A DNA stretch of 64,000 nucleotides from Amycolatopsis xylanica (GCF_900107045.1 NZ_FNON01000003.1:620001-684000); one strand, 5' to 3'. Shown: positions 23,021-32,412, numbered from the stretch's first letter. The notes: generated from the sequence alone by a model not told the origin. Numbers and translations are program-made.

Positions 23021-24574
23021 ATGAACGGCGCGCAGTCACTGCTCCGCACCCTCGTCGACGCGGGCGTCGAGGTGTGCTTTTCCAATCCGGGCACCTCGGA
23101 GATGCACTTCGTCGCGGCGCTGGACAGCGTGCCGGAGATGCGGGGCGTGCTGGCCCTGTTCGAGGGCGCGGTGACCGGCGCGGCGGACGGGTACGCCCGG
23201 ATCGCGGGCAAACCGGCGGCGACGCTGCTGCACCTCGGCCCCGGCCTCGCCAACGGCATGGCGAACCTGCACAACGCGCGCCGCGCGCACACCCCGGTGG
23301 TCAACGTCGTCGGCGACCACGCGACGTATCACAAGCAGTACGACGCCCCGCTCGAATCGGACATCGAAGGTCTCGCCAGGACACTCAACGGCTGGTACCG
23401 CGAATCGGCGAAGACCGCGGAGGTCGGCGCGGACGCCGCGGACGCTGTCGCGGCGTCGCAGGACGCGCCCGGCCGGATCGCGACCTTGGTGCTGCCCGCG
23501 GACGTGTCGTGGGGCGAAGGCGGCGTCGCGGCCGCTCCCGTCGCGCCGCGGGCGCCGAAAACCGTTGCGGCGTCGACGATCGACGCCATCGCCGAGGTGG
23601 TGCGGTCCGGTGAGCCCGTCGCTTTCCTGATCGGCGGCAAGGGCTGTCATGAAGCGGGATTGCTTGCCGTGAGCCGGATTTCGGCGGCCACGGGCGCGAA
23701 GGCGTTCATCGAGACGTTCCCGGCACGCTTGGAGCGCGGCGCCGGGCTGCCGTCGATCGATCGACTCGGCTACCTCGCCGAGCAGGCCATGTACCAGCTC
23801 GACGGCATCAAACATTTGGTCCTCGCGGGCGCGAAGCCGCCGGTGTCCTTCTTCGCCTACCCCGGAAAGCCGAGCGAGCTCACCCCGGCCGACGCGAAGG
23901 TCCACGTGCTCGCCGCCATCGACGAAGACATCCCCGCCGCGCTCGAAGCGCTGGCCTCGGCGGTCGCCGCGGACACGGAACCCGTTCTCCAGCAAGCGAA
24001 CCGCCCGGCTTTGCCGAGCGGTCCGCTCACCCCCCAGAACTGGGTCGAGGTGATCGGCGCGCTCCTCCCCGAGCACGCGATCATCGCCGACGAATCCAAC
24101 ACCTCCGGCCTGCTCCTGCCCGCCGCGACCGCGGGCGCGCCCCGCCACGACCACCTGACGCTGACCGGCGGCGCGATCGGCTACGGCATCCCGGTGGCCA
24201 CCGGCGCGGCCGTAGCGGCGCCCGGCCGTCCGGTGATCAGCCTGCAGGCCGACGGGAGCGCGCTGTACACGATCTCCGCGTTGTGGACGCAGGCAAGGGA
24301 AAACCTCGACGTCACCACGGTCATCCTGAACAACCGCGCGTACGCGATCCTCAAGATGGAGCTGCAGCGGGTCGGCGCGGAGGGCGCGGGACCCAGGGCG
24401 CTCGAACTGCTCGACCTGTCCCGTCCGGACCTGGACTTCGTGAAGATCGCGGAAGGCATGGGTGTCCCCGCCACCCGTGCCACCACCGCAGAAGAACTGG
24501 CCGAACAGTTCGAGCGCGCGCTGCGTGAACCAGGCCCCCACCTGATCGACGCCTGGGTCCCGCCGCTGTTCTAG
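23021..24574 (+). CDS. ThDP-dependent acetolactate synthase-family enzyme
   Basis: The 517-aa protein has the ThDP-enzyme layout: an N-terminal Pyr domain with the activating Glu (VLALFEGAVTGAADGYARIAG), a central domain, and a PP domain with the cofactor motif ADGSALYTISALWTQ through to TVILNN. SNPGTSEMHFVAALD is typical of the 'acetolactate synthase large subunit-like' group that also includes benzoylformate-type decarboxylases. No small regulatory subunit lies nearby, so a role in branched-chain amino acid synthesis is doubtful. TAGGTT at 23009-23014, 6 nt before ATG, suggests a leaderless transcript. Confidence 0.82.
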   Translation: MNGAQSLLRTLVDAGVEVCFSNPGTSEMHFVAALDSVPEMRGVLALFEGAVTGAADGYARIAGKPAATLLHLGPGLANGMANLHNARRAHTPVVNVVGDHATYHKQYDAPLESDIEGLARTLNGWYRESAKTAEVGADAADAVAASQDAPGRIATLVLPADVSWGEGGVAAAPVAPRAPKTVAASTIDAIAEVVRSGEPVAFLIGGKGCHEAGLLAVSRISAATGAKAFIETFPARLERGAGLPSIDRLGYLAEQAMYQLDGIKHLVLAGAKPPVSFFAYPGKPSELTPADAKVHVLAAIDEDIPAALEALASAVAADTEPVLQQANRPALPSGPLTPQNWVEVIGALLPEHAIIADESNTSGLLLPAATAGAPRHDHLTLTGGAIGYGIPVATGAAVAAPGRPVISLQADGSALYTISALWTQARENLDVTTVILNNRAYAILKMELQRVGAEGAGPRALELLDLSRPDLDFVKIAEGMGVPATRATTAEELAEQFERALREPGPHLIDAWVPPLF

Positions 24575-24580
24575 CCGTCT

Positions 24581-25120
24581 TTAGCTGTCGCCGAAGAGGG
24601 TGCAGTCGAACGTCTCACCCGAGCTGACCTCGACGCCGAGCTGCGTGACCTTGGCGTCGTCGCGGTAGGTGCCGTCCTCGTTGAAGCTGTCCTCGATCCA
24701 GATTTCGTACTGCCGGTCGCCGTAGCCCGGCACCGGCGCGATCAGTCCGCGGCGGTACTCCCAGACGCCGTCGTAGGTCTCCTTGACCTCGGCGACCGTC
24801 GACCCCACGCCGATGCCCTCGTACGTGCGGACGTTCTCGGGAACGCGGACGCGGACGACCCCGTTCGCGTGCGAAATCGCGACGCGCCACTCGTCGTCGG
24901 GCCGGTCGACGGTCGCGTAGCGGTTGCACGCGCCGTCGTCCCAGCCGTCGCCCGAAAGGTAGCCGGAACGCAAGGCCTTCGCCTCCGACTGGCCGAGCTT
25001 CACGCGGTGGTACCCCTCGGGCGTGAGCACGTCACCGGACGCCGAAGCGGGCGTCAGGCCGCCGATGAGCAGCGCGGTGCCGACGACGATTCCCATTGCG
25101 GCAAAAGACTTCTTGAACAT
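24581..25120 (-). CDS. Secreted protein of unknown function (paralogue of the pseudogene at 48317)
   Basis: ATG 25120 gives a 179-aa protein with a Sec signal peptide (FAAMGIVVGTALLIGGLTPASASG; cleavage after ASA). I recognise no domain. Two Cys (CNRYATVD and DCTLFGD) could form a disulfide. Acidic and Trp/Tyr-rich blocks WDDGACNRYATVD, WEYRRGLIAPVPGYGDRQYE and IWIEDSFNEDGTY are shared, at high identity, with the broken gene at 48317-48734, which shows they are conserved within this genome. The stop is only 6 bp from the convergent ThDP gene stop. Confidence 0.75.
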   Translation of the reverse strand: MFKKSFAAMGIVVGTALLIGGLTPASASGDVLTPEGYHRVKLGQSEAKALRSGYLSGDGWDDGACNRYATVDRPDDEWRVAISHANGVVRVRVPENVRTYEGIGVGSTVAEVKETYDGVWEYRRGLIAPVPGYGDRQYEIWIEDSFNEDGTYRDDAKVTQLGVEVSSGETFDCTLFGDS

Positions 25121-25161
25121 TTTCGATCCCCAGATTCCCCAGAAGCGACCCCCTGCCGCTT

Positions 25162-26598
25162 TCACACTGGAGAAGACGCCAAGGCGGGCACGGGGTTGCT
25201 CGGGGTTCGATCTTTTCTCGGAATGATCGCGGTGAGCACCAGCCCGGCCACCGCGGCGGCCGCGCCGACGAGGAAGGTCGCGCGGAACCCGGCGAGCGAA
25301 GGCACGGTCAGCGCGCCGACGGTGATCGTCATATGCGCGAGCATCGTCGCCATCACCGCGCTCGACGCCGAGGTGCCGAACGCGCGCATGAGCGAGTTGA
25401 CGCCGTTGGCGGAAGCGGTCTCGGAGATGGGCACCGCGCCCATGATCAACGCGGGCATCGCCGAATACGCGATCCCGACGCCCGCCCCGATGATCACGGT
25501 CGCCGCGACGATCTCGACGACGTTGTCCATCAGCACGGTCGCGAAGAGATAGCCGGCCGCGATCACGACCGCCCCGGCCATGAGCGTCAGCCGCGCGCCG
25601 AACCGCCGGGCCAGCCGGGCCGACACGGGCGAGAGCACCATCATCACCAGCCCGTTCGGCGCGAGCAGCAGCCCGGTCTGGACCATGCTCTGCCCGAGCC
25701 CGTACCCGGTCGACGACGGCGCCTGCAGCAGCTGCGGGAACGACAGCGCCGACGCGTACATCGCGAACCCGACCAGCACGGACGCGAGGTTGGTGAACAG
25801 CACCGGCCGCCGTGCGGACACCCGCAGGTCGACCAGCGGGTCCCGCGTGCGCAGCTGGTAGAGGCCCCAGCCGAGGAAGATCAGTACGGACGCGCCGCCG
25901 AGCCCCAGCGTCAGCGGGCTGGTCCAGCCCCACTCGGTCCCTTTGACGATCGGCAGCAGCAAACACAGCAACCCGGCGGAAAGCCCGACGGTCCCGAGGT
26001 AGTCGAACGGCGCGGGCGTGCGGACCGGCGATTCCGGCACGAGCTTGAGAATGAGCAGCCCGCAGAGTGCGGCCAGCGCGGCCGCGCCCCAGAACAGGAC
26101 ATGCCAGTCGGCGTTCTCCGCGACCACGGCCGCCACCGGCAGCCCGATCGCCCCGCCGACCCCGAGCGTCGCGCTCATCAACGCGATCGCGGCGCCGATC
26201 CGTTCGGGCGGCAGCTCGTCGCGCATGATGCTGATGCCCAGCGGGATGACGCCCATGGCGCATCCCTGCAGCCCGCGCCCGGCGATCATCAGGCCGAGTT
26301 GGCTGGTCAGCGCGGACAGGACGGACCCGGCGATCAGCAAGCCCAGGCTCACCAGCAGGATCCGCCGCTTGCCGTAGAGGTCACCCAGCCGCCCGCTGAC
26401 GGGCGTCACCACGGCCGCCGCCAGCAGCGTCACGGTGACCACCCAGGACGCGTCGGTCGCCGAAGCGTTCAGCAGCCGGGGAAACGCCGGGATCAGCGGC
26501 ACGACCAGCGTCTGCATGAACGACGCCACCAGCCCGCACGACGCCAGCACGACCACGATCAACCTCGGCGAAGCACCCTTCGCACCCTCGCCAGCCAT
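25162..26598 (-). CDS. MFS drug exporter, DHA2/EmrB-QacA type
   Basis: The 478-aa protein from ATG 26598 has about 14 hydrophobic segments, the motif-A loop GRLGDLYGKRRILL after helix 2, and motif C-like LMSATLGVGGAIGLPVAAVV in helix 5. It is therefore a 14-TM proton-driven multidrug exporter. An imperfect palindrome covers the start codon region (26598-26616), and TAGCAT 8 nt upstream could be a leaderless -10, so a repressor bound there would block transcription. No regulator gene is adjacent. A TTG start at 26607 is an alternative. Confidence 0.88.
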   Translation of the reverse strand: MAGEGAKGASPRLIVVVLASCGLVASFMQTLVVPLIPAFPRLLNASATDASWVVTVTLLAAAVVTPVSGRLGDLYGKRRILLVSLGLLIAGSVLSALTSQLGLMIAGRGLQGCAMGVIPLGISIMRDELPPERIGAAIALMSATLGVGGAIGLPVAAVVAENADWHVLFWGAAALAALCGLLILKLVPESPVRTPAPFDYLGTVGLSAGLLCLLLPIVKGTEWGWTSPLTLGLGGASVLIFLGWGLYQLRTRDPLVDLRVSARRPVLFTNLASVLVGFAMYASALSFPQLLQAPSSTGYGLGQSMVQTGLLLAPNGLVMMVLSPVSARLARRFGARLTLMAGAVVIAAGYLFATVLMDNVVEIVAATVIIGAGVGIAYSAMPALIMGAVPISETASANGVNSLMRAFGTSASSAVMATMLAHMTITVGALTVPSLAGFRATFLVGAAAAVAGLVLTAIIPRKDRTPSNPVPALASSPV

Positions 26599-26616
26599 AG
26601 TTAGCAATGCTACCTA
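26598..26616. promoter_or_regulatory. Putative operator over the exporter start codon
   Basis: TAGTTAGCAATGCTACCTA is symmetrical with one mismatched pair; its core TAGC-AAT-GCTA (26602-26612) is perfect. It covers the predicted -10 and start codon of the exporter. Confidence 0.45.
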
Positions 26617-26622
26617 ATTGCC

Positions 26623-26670
26623 GGTCGTGAGTGTTTAGGCCGGTTAGAACCGGCCGGAACACTCACGACC
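26623..26670. repeat. Family A palindrome, copy 5
   Basis: GGTCGTGAGTG ... CACTCACGACC with a GGCCGGTTAGAACCGGCC core. Unusually it sits upstream of the exporter promoter as well as at the 3' end of nothing on that side; on the other side lies the 3' end of the DUF3761 gene (10 bp away). Confidence 0.85.
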
Positions 26671-26680
26671 CCGAGCCGGG

Positions 26681-27106
26681 TTAGAGCCAGGTCGCGACGC
26701 CGCCATGCCCCGAGCAGGTGCCCCGGCGGTTCTGGCTGTAGGAGTAAGTGCCGTCCTTGCATTTGGCCGTAGCGCCGGACGGACTGCTACCGGGGCGGTG
26801 GACGCAGTTCCCGTCGACGTTGCGGTAGTAGTCGGCGCCGCATTCGGCGGCGACCGTTTTCTTGGTCGTCGTCGTTTTCGGTGTGGGCACGGCCGGGACG
26901 AACGGCTGCACGGCCGTCGTGCTCGCGGCGGTGGACGTGGGCGTTGCCGCCGACGTGCTGGTGGGCAGCGCCTGCAGCGGGTAGGTCGTCGACGGAGGCG
27001 TCGTCGTGGTGAGCACGGTGCCCGGTGTCGCGACAGCGCCGCAGCCGGTCAGCACGGCGAAACCGAGCGCCACTCCAGTGGCGGCCTTCAAGAATGCGTG
27101 CCGCAC
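26681..27106 (-). CDS. DUF3761 lipoprotein
   Basis: GTG 27106 is chosen because GGGAGG lies 5 nt upstream; the frame continues to 27121. The 141-aa product has a lipobox (GFAVLTGCG; Cys lipidated), a Thr/Pro/Ser-rich linker of about 60 residues, then a C-terminal domain with four Cys and KCKDGTYSYSQNRRGTCSGHGG, the DUF3761 signature. It should be anchored on the outer face of the membrane and reach into the wall through the linker. Function is unknown. Confidence 0.85.
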   Translation of the reverse strand: MRHAFLKAATGVALGFAVLTGCGAVATPGTVLTTTTPPSTTYPLQALPTSTSAATPTSTAASTTAVQPFVPAVPTPKTTTTKKTVAAECGADYYRNVDGNCVHRPGSSPSGATAKCKDGTYSYSQNRRGTCSGHGGVATWL

Positions 27107-27213
27107 GGGAACCTCCCTCATGTTCAGGTTCCCGGCAAGTCGCGTCGAGCCGATCTCCTGTTACAGAAGGAATTTCGTCATCTTTTGACGGTGGGTGGCG
27201 TTACGCTGGCGAG

Positions 27214-28260
27214 GTGACGATCCGGTATCCGGCCGAAATCGCGGTCACCGTCGCGGTGCTCGCCGGTTCCGTGATGGCGGTGGTCAACGATCCCGAAACA
27301 CCCAGGCTCGCCGCGCTCGGCTGGGTGCTGACCGTGGCCGCGTGCGCCGCGCTGTTCGCCAGGCACCGGTTCCCCGTCGCGGTCACCGCGTTCACGCTCG
27401 CCTGCTGCGCCGTGTACTACCCGCTCACCGACCCCGACGGCATCGTCATCCTGACGTTCGCGTTCGCGCTGTACAGCTCGGCCGCCGCCGGGCGCGTCGC
27501 GGCTGCCGCCGGGCTGGCGGCCGCCTCGATGCTCGGGGTGACCGCGGGCGAGCTCACCTCGACGAGCGGTCGACATGTCGACAACTTCGCGTTCTTCCTG
27601 ATGACCGGGTGGTTCATCGCCGTCGTCGCGGTCGGCGCCGTGACGCACTACCGGCGCGAGGCCGAACGGTCCAAAGAGGACGAAGCGAGGCGCAGGGCGA
27701 CCGAGGAACGCCTGCGCATCGCGCGCGAGCTGCACGACGTGCTCGGGCACCACCTCGCGCTCATCAACGTCCAAGCGGGCGCGGCGTTGCACAGCAAGGA
27801 CCCCGATCAGGCGCAGGACGCGCTCGGCACGATCAAGCGCACCAGCAAGGAAGCGCTCCAAGAACTCCGCGCGACGCTCGGCATGCTGCGCCAGGCCGAC
27901 GCCCCGAGCGTGTCGCGGATCAGCGAACTCGCCGAGGCCGTGCGCGCGAGCGGGCTCACCGTGCGGACGGAAATCGACGTGACCACGCTGCCGCCCGAAG
28001 TCGACCTGGCCGCGTTCCGGATCGTGCAGGAGGCGCTCACCAACGTCACCCGCCACGCCGCGGCCAGCACCGTCACCATCCGGATCCGGGAGACCGGCCA
28101 TGATGTGTCCGTGCAGATCGAAGACGACGGCCGCGGCGGGACGGCGAATCCCGGCAACGGGATCCGCGGCATGACCGAGCGGGCCGAGGCGCTCGGCGGT
28201 GAGCTCACGGCTTCCGCGTCGGAGACCGGGTTCCGGGTGCTGGCGAGGCTGCCTCGATGA
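27214..28260 (+). CDS. Sensor histidine kinase (NarL/DesK-like, HisKA_3)
   Basis: GTG 27214 gives 348 aa. The N-terminal ~145 residues hold about five membrane helices with short loops, so the sensor probably detects a membrane or intramembrane signal. The H-box is RIARELHDVLGHHLALINVQ (phospho-His in ELHDVLGH). The ATPase domain has LTNVTRHA (N-box) and DDGRGG plus NGIRGMTERAEALGGEL. TACGCT lies 6 nt before GTG and no RBS is seen. The stop overlaps the response regulator ATG (ATGA), so the pair is coupled. Confidence 0.9.
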   Translation: MTIRYPAEIAVTVAVLAGSVMAVVNDPETPRLAALGWVLTVAACAALFARHRFPVAVTAFTLACCAVYYPLTDPDGIVILTFAFALYSSAAAGRVAAAAGLAAASMLGVTAGELTSTSGRHVDNFAFFLMTGWFIAVVAVGAVTHYRREAERSKEDEARRRATEERLRIARELHDVLGHHLALINVQAGAALHSKDPDQAQDALGTIKRTSKEALQELRATLGMLRQADAPSVSRISELAEAVRASGLTVRTEIDVTTLPPEVDLAAFRIVQEALTNVTRHAAASTVTIRIRETGHDVSVQIEDDGRGGTANPGNGIRGMTERAEALGGELTASASETGFRVLARLPR

Positions 28261-28928
28261 TCCGCGTGCTGCTGGTCGACGACCAGAACCTCGTGCGCGC
28301 CGGGTTCAAGTCCATATTGGACGGTGAAGCCGACATCCAGGTGGTCGCCGAGGCGGCCGACGGCAAGCAGGCGCTCGCGCAGGCACACGAGCACCAGCCG
28401 GACGTCGTGCTGATGGACATCCGGATGCCGGGCATGGACGGGCTCACCGCCACCCGCCATCTGCTCGCCGACCCCAAGCTGACCGGCACCAAGGTCGTCA
28501 TCCTCACCACCTTCGACCTCGACGACGAGGTCTACGGCGCGCTGCGGGCCGGCGCGAGCGGTTTCCTCGTCAAGGACACCGAGCCGATGGAACTGATCCA
28601 CGGCGTCCGCGTGGTCGCAAGGGGCGACGCGCTGCTCGCGCCGTCGATCACGCGGCGGCTGATCTCCGAGTTCGCGGGCCGCTCCGCGCGACCGGCGCCG
28701 TCGCCGCGGCTGGCCGCGCTGACCGAACGCGAGCGCGAGGTCATGACGCTGGTCGCGACCGGACTGTCCAATGACGAGATCGCCGCCGAGCTCGTGCTCA
28801 GCCCGGCCACGGCGAAGACCCATGTCAGCCGCATCATGACCAAGCTCGGCGTCCGCGATCGTGCGCAAGTGGTCGTGCTGGCCTACGAATCGGCCATGAT
28901 CACCCCGAAATGGCTTTCCGCCGATTGA
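28257..28928 (+). CDS. LuxR/NarL-type response regulator
   Basis: The 223-aa regulator has a receiver domain with the acidic pair Asp8/Asp9, phospho-acceptor Asp54 (DVVLMDIRMPGMDG) and switch Thr/Lys (LTTFD, LVKDTEP). A C-terminal LuxR helix-turn-helix covers residues about 158-215 (LTEREREVMTLVATGLSNDE). It is the partner of the overlapping histidine kinase. Targets are unknown; the DUF3761 lipoprotein gene lies divergently from the kinase and could be one. Confidence 0.93.
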   Translation: MIRVLLVDDQNLVRAGFKSILDGEADIQVVAEAADGKQALAQAHEHQPDVVLMDIRMPGMDGLTATRHLLADPKLTGTKVVILTTFDLDDEVYGALRAGASGFLVKDTEPMELIHGVRVVARGDALLAPSITRRLISEFAGRSARPAPSPRLAALTEREREVMTLVATGLSNDEIAAELVLSPATAKTHVSRIMTKLGVRDRAQVVVLAYESAMITPKWLSAD

Positions 28929-29087
28929 CCGATCCCGGGCGACGGCAAGGACCTCGAGATCATGATGCGCGAGACCCAGCGGGCGAGCTGTGGCTTCGGC
29001 GGGCTGCCCGCCGACGAAATCGGTTAGCGCGCGCCCGATAGAATCGGCCGCGTAAGCAGCACAAACCCGTCCCGAAGGACCGAGCAC
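28929..29087. other. Gap before hisS with a possible coding remnant
   Basis: Between the response regulator and hisS one frame reads GDGKDLEIMMRETQ followed by RASCGFGGLPADEIG and a stop near 29027. It has no start or RBS and I do not recognise it. It may be a gene remnant or chance. Confidence 0.25.
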
Positions 29088-30341
29088 GTGAAGATCGACA
29101 ACAGTCCCGCCCGTGGCACCCGCGACCTGCTACCAGGGGTTGTCGCGCATCGGGACCACGTGCTCGCCACGATCTCCGAGGTCTACCGGCGCTACGGCTA
29201 CGAGCGCATCGAGACCCCGGCGCTGGAGGCCATCACCCGGCTCACCGGCGGTGAGGGCGGCGAGAACGCCAAGCTCGTCTACCAGGTGCTCAAGCGCGGC
29301 CTGCCCGAGCAGGTCGAGGCCGAGACGCCGCTGAACGACCTGATCGACCTGGGCCTGCGGTTCGACCTCACGGTCCCGCTCACCCGGTTCTACGGCAACA
29401 ACCAGGCGAACCTGCCGCTGCCGTTCCGGTCGTTCCAGGTCGGCCCGGTCTGGCGCGCCGAGCGGCCGCAGAAGGGCCGCTACCGGCAGTTCTACCAGTG
29501 CGACATCGACCTGATCGGCGAGGAGTCCGTGCTCGCCGAGGCCGAGCTGATCGAGGCCACCACCGAGGCGCTCGCCGCGGTCGGCCTCACCGACAGCACG
29601 GTCCGGCTCTCCGACCGGCGGTTCCTCTCGGCGCTCGCGCAGCACGCCGGGTTCGCCGAAGAGGACTGGATGCCGTTCTTCATCACGCTCGACAAGCTCG
29701 ACAAGATCGGCTGGGACGGCGTGCGCGCCGAGCTGATCGAGAAGCGCGGGCTGCCGGAGAGCGCGGTCAAGACGGCGCTGGACGGCATCGAGCGGCTGCG
29801 TGACCTGCCCGCGTCGAAGGTGGCCGAAAGCCTCACCGACGTCGTGCCGAACCTCGACGAGCAGGTCGTCAGCGACCTGGCGACGACGGCCGCGAGCCTG
29901 GAGCGGCTCGACGGCATCGAGTGGGCGTTCGACCCGACGCTCGTGCGCGGCATGGGCTACTACACCGGCCAGATCTTCGAGGTCAGCCACCCGTCGACGA
30001 CGTCGTCACTGGCGGGTGGCGGCCGCTACGACAAGCTCGTCGGCCGTTCGCTGGGCAAGGACGTGCCCGCCTGCGGTTTCTCGATCGGCTTCGAGCGGAT
30101 CGTGGACCTGCTGGAGCAGAAGCTCGACCGGCCGAAGACCGCGGTGCTCTACGAAAGCGACGTCCCGGTGCCGGACGCGCTCGCGGCGGCGCGGCGGCTG
30201 CGCGCGGAGCACGGCGAGGTGTCGGCGATCAAACGCAGCGGCAAGTTCCCGGCCCAGCTGAAGCGGCTCGAGGAGTGGGGCTTCACCGCGTTCGCGCACT
30301 TGCGCGCCGACGGTGAGTCCGAGGTGCGCCAACTCCGGTAG
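29088..30341 (+). CDS. hisS: Histidyl-tRNA synthetase
   Basis: The 417-aa class II synthetase starts at GTG 29088. Motif 2 is VWRAERPQKGRYRQFYQCD; the histidine-A motif is RGMGYYTGQIFEV; the histidine-B/motif 3 region is AGGGRYDKLVG ... CGFSIGFERI. A C-terminal anticodon-binding domain follows (about 325-417). It charges tRNA-His in the cytoplasm. The length is the usual bacterial one. A strong hairpin follows at 30380-30418. The gene stands alone, although in many actinobacteria it lies near rel or dtd. Confidence 0.97.
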   Translation: MKIDNSPARGTRDLLPGVVAHRDHVLATISEVYRRYGYERIETPALEAITRLTGGEGGENAKLVYQVLKRGLPEQVEAETPLNDLIDLGLRFDLTVPLTRFYGNNQANLPLPFRSFQVGPVWRAERPQKGRYRQFYQCDIDLIGEESVLAEAELIEATTEALAAVGLTDSTVRLSDRRFLSALAQHAGFAEEDWMPFFITLDKLDKIGWDGVRAELIEKRGLPESAVKTALDGIERLRDLPASKVAESLTDVVPNLDEQVVSDLATTAASLERLDGIEWAFDPTLVRGMGYYTGQIFEVSHPSTTSSLAGGGRYDKLVGRSLGKDVPACGFSIGFERIVDLLEQKLDRPKTAVLYESDVPVPDALAAARRLRAEHGEVSAIKRSGKFPAQLKRLEEWGFTAFAHLRADGESEVRQLR

Positions 30342-30379
30342 TACGGGGAAGTCCCTAAGGGACGACCGCGGGAGTACGC

Positions 30380-30418
30380 GAAGTGCCCGCTGGAGTACGA
30401 CGCTTCAGCGGGCACTTC
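30380..30418 (+). terminator. hisS terminator
   Basis: A perfect 13-bp stem GAAGTGCCCGCTG / CAGCGGGCACTTC with a 13-nt loop, 38 bp after the hisS stop and ending 18 bp before the chosen MMPL start. It may also reduce read-through into that gene. Confidence 0.65.
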
Positions 30419-30436
30419 TGCCGGAGTCTTTCCGGC

Positions 30437-32407
30437 ATGGAAACCATGACTCACACCGAAGGCCGGCTGGGGCGGCTCGCCGGGTGGTCGCAACGGAATC
30501 GCTGGCTCGCCGTCGTGCTCTGGGTGCTCACCCTCGCGGCCATTACCGTCGCGTCCAACTCGGCTGGCAGCTCGTACCACAACGACACCTCCTTGCCCGG
30601 CACCGAATCCCAGCAGGTCCGCGACAAGTTCCCCGAGAACGGCGCGACCATCCAGATCGTCTTCCCCGGCACCGCTTCCGTGGACGCGATGCTCGCCGAA
30701 GTCCGCACGCTCCCGCATGTCAAAGCGGTCGCCAAACCGGTGCTGTCCGCGAACGGCAAAACCGGCTACGCGACCGTCGCGCTCGACGGCGGCACGTCCG
30801 GCGACGACGTCCGCAAGATCATCGACACGGCGACCAAAGTGGACGGTGTCGCGCTCGGCGGCGACGCCGTCAGGGCCGCGCAGAAGAGCGGCGGCGGGGC
30901 GTCGGAAGGCATCGGGCTGCTCGCCGCGCTGGTGATCCTCGTCTTCCTGTTCCGCTCGCTGCTCGCGGCCGGTCTGCCGGTGATCACCGCGGTGTTCGCG
31001 GTCGGCAGCACGCTCGGCGTGATCGTGCTGGTCAGCCACCTCGTCGACATCGCGAACTACACCGCGCCGCTGATGATGCTGGTCGGGCTGGGCGTCGGCG
31101 TCGACTACGCGCTGCTGATCTTTTCCCGCTACCGCAACGAAATCCTCGACGGCCACGATCGCGAGACGGCGGCACGGCGCGCGCTCGACACCGCGGGCCG
31201 ATCGGTGCTCTTCGCGGGCTGCACGGTGATGATCGCGCTGCTGGGCCTGCTCGCGCTCGGCCTCGGCTCGCTGCGCGGGGTGGCGCTGGCGGTCGCGTTG
31301 ACCGTGCTGGTCACCATGATCGCCTCGATCACGCTGCTGCCCGCCTTGCTGTCGCTGTTCGGCAAGCGCATCGAGAAGAACATCCAGCGCCGGAAAGTCA
31401 AGCACGGCAACGCTTGGCGCAAGCTGGGCGAGGCGGTGCAGCGCCGTCCGTGGGCGCCGCTCGCGGTCGGGCTCGTCGCGTTGATCGGGCTTTCCCTGCC
31501 CGCGCTGGGGATGCGGCTCGGGTTCGCCGACCCGGGCACGGACCCGGCGGAGTCGACCACGCGCCAGGCCTACGACATGCTCGCCGACGGTTTCGGCCCC
31601 GGCTTCAACGGGCCGCTGATCGTCGTCGCCGAGAACGCGGATCCCGTTGCGGTGCAGCGGAAACTGACCGCTACGCCGGGCGTCGACCACATCCGGCCGC
31701 AGGGTCCGATCGTGCTCGTCTACCCGTCCACGGCTCCGCAGGACGCGGCGACCGCCGATCTGGTCAAGAAGCTGAGGACCGAGGTTTTGCCTTCACTACA
31801 AGGGAAATTCCTCGTCGGCGGCTCAGTGGCGGCCGCCGCGGACTTCGCCTCGGCCGTGACCGACCGGTTGCCGCTGTTCATCCTGGTCGTCGTCGGGCTG
31901 TCCGCGCTGCTGCTGATGGTGGTGTTCCGGTCGATCCTGATCCCGGTCAAGGCCGCGCTGCTCAACCTGCTGAGCATCGGCGCCTCGCTGGGCGTGATCA
32001 CCCTGGTGTTCTCGCCGACCGGGCCGATCGAGGCGTTCGTGCCGGTGATGATCTTCGCGATCGTCTTCGGGCTTTCGATGGACTACGAGGTGTTCCTCGT
32101 CTCGCGCATGCACGAGGAGTACAAGCGCACCGGCGACGCGCGGCACGCCGTCACCGAGGGGCTCGCGGCGACCGGCGGGGTCATCACGGCGGCCGCGGCG
32201 ATCATGATCGTGGTGTTCGGCGCGTTCCTGCTGGACCCGTCGCGCATGCTCCAGCAGTTCGGCATGGGGCTCGCGGTCGCCGTCCTGCTGGACGCGCTGG
32301 TCATCCGCTGCCTGATCGTGCCCGCCGTCATGCGCCTGCTGGGCGACCGCGCGTGGTGGCTGCCCAAAAGCATGCGCAGGCTGCCTACGGTGGCCCTGGA
32401 GCCCTAA
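30437..32407 (+). CDS. MMPL-family (RND) transporter
   Basis: The 656-aa protein has the tandem MMPL layout: a first helix, an extracellular loop, six helices (including LGVGVDYALLIFSRYRNEI with its conserved Asp-Tyr pair), then a second helix/loop/six-helix unit with GLSMDYEVFLVSRMHEE. MMPL proteins export lipids or other hydrophobic molecules using the proton gradient. It is short for lipid-exporting MmpLs, with a small second loop. No lipid synthesis gene adjoins it. Start is uncertain: ATG 30437 or 30446. Confidence 0.9.
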   Translation: METMTHTEGRLGRLAGWSQRNRWLAVVLWVLTLAAITVASNSAGSSYHNDTSLPGTESQQVRDKFPENGATIQIVFPGTASVDAMLAEVRTLPHVKAVAKPVLSANGKTGYATVALDGGTSGDDVRKIIDTATKVDGVALGGDAVRAAQKSGGGASEGIGLLAALVILVFLFRSLLAAGLPVITAVFAVGSTLGVIVLVSHLVDIANYTAPLMMLVGLGVGVDYALLIFSRYRNEILDGHDRETAARRALDTAGRSVLFAGCTVMIALLGLLALGLGSLRGVALAVALTVLVTMIASITLLPALLSLFGKRIEKNIQRRKVKHGNAWRKLGEAVQRRPWAPLAVGLVALIGLSLPALGMRLGFADPGTDPAESTTRQAYDMLADGFGPGFNGPLIVVAENADPVAVQRKLTATPGVDHIRPQGPIVLVYPSTAPQDAATADLVKKLRTEVLPSLQGKFLVGGSVAAAADFASAVTDRLPLFILVVVGLSALLLMVVFRSILIPVKAALLNLLSIGASLGVITLVFSPTGPIEAFVPVMIFAIVFGLSMDYEVFLVSRMHEEYKRTGDARHAVTEGLAATGGVITAAAAIMIVVFGAFLLDPSRMLQQFGMGLAVAVLLDALVIRCLIVPAVMRLLGDRAWWLPKSMRRLPTVALEP

Positions 32408-32412
32408 AAGCC

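Noticed and set aside
21719..24574. P450 plus ThDP enzyme as a natural-product gene cluster
   Set aside because: No synthase, carrier protein, ferredoxin or tailoring set surrounds them; two genes sharing a 45-bp gap are not enough.
28929..29087. Small gene upstream of hisS
   Set aside because: A short readable frame exists but it has no start codon with RBS and no recognisable domain; listed only as a possible remnant.
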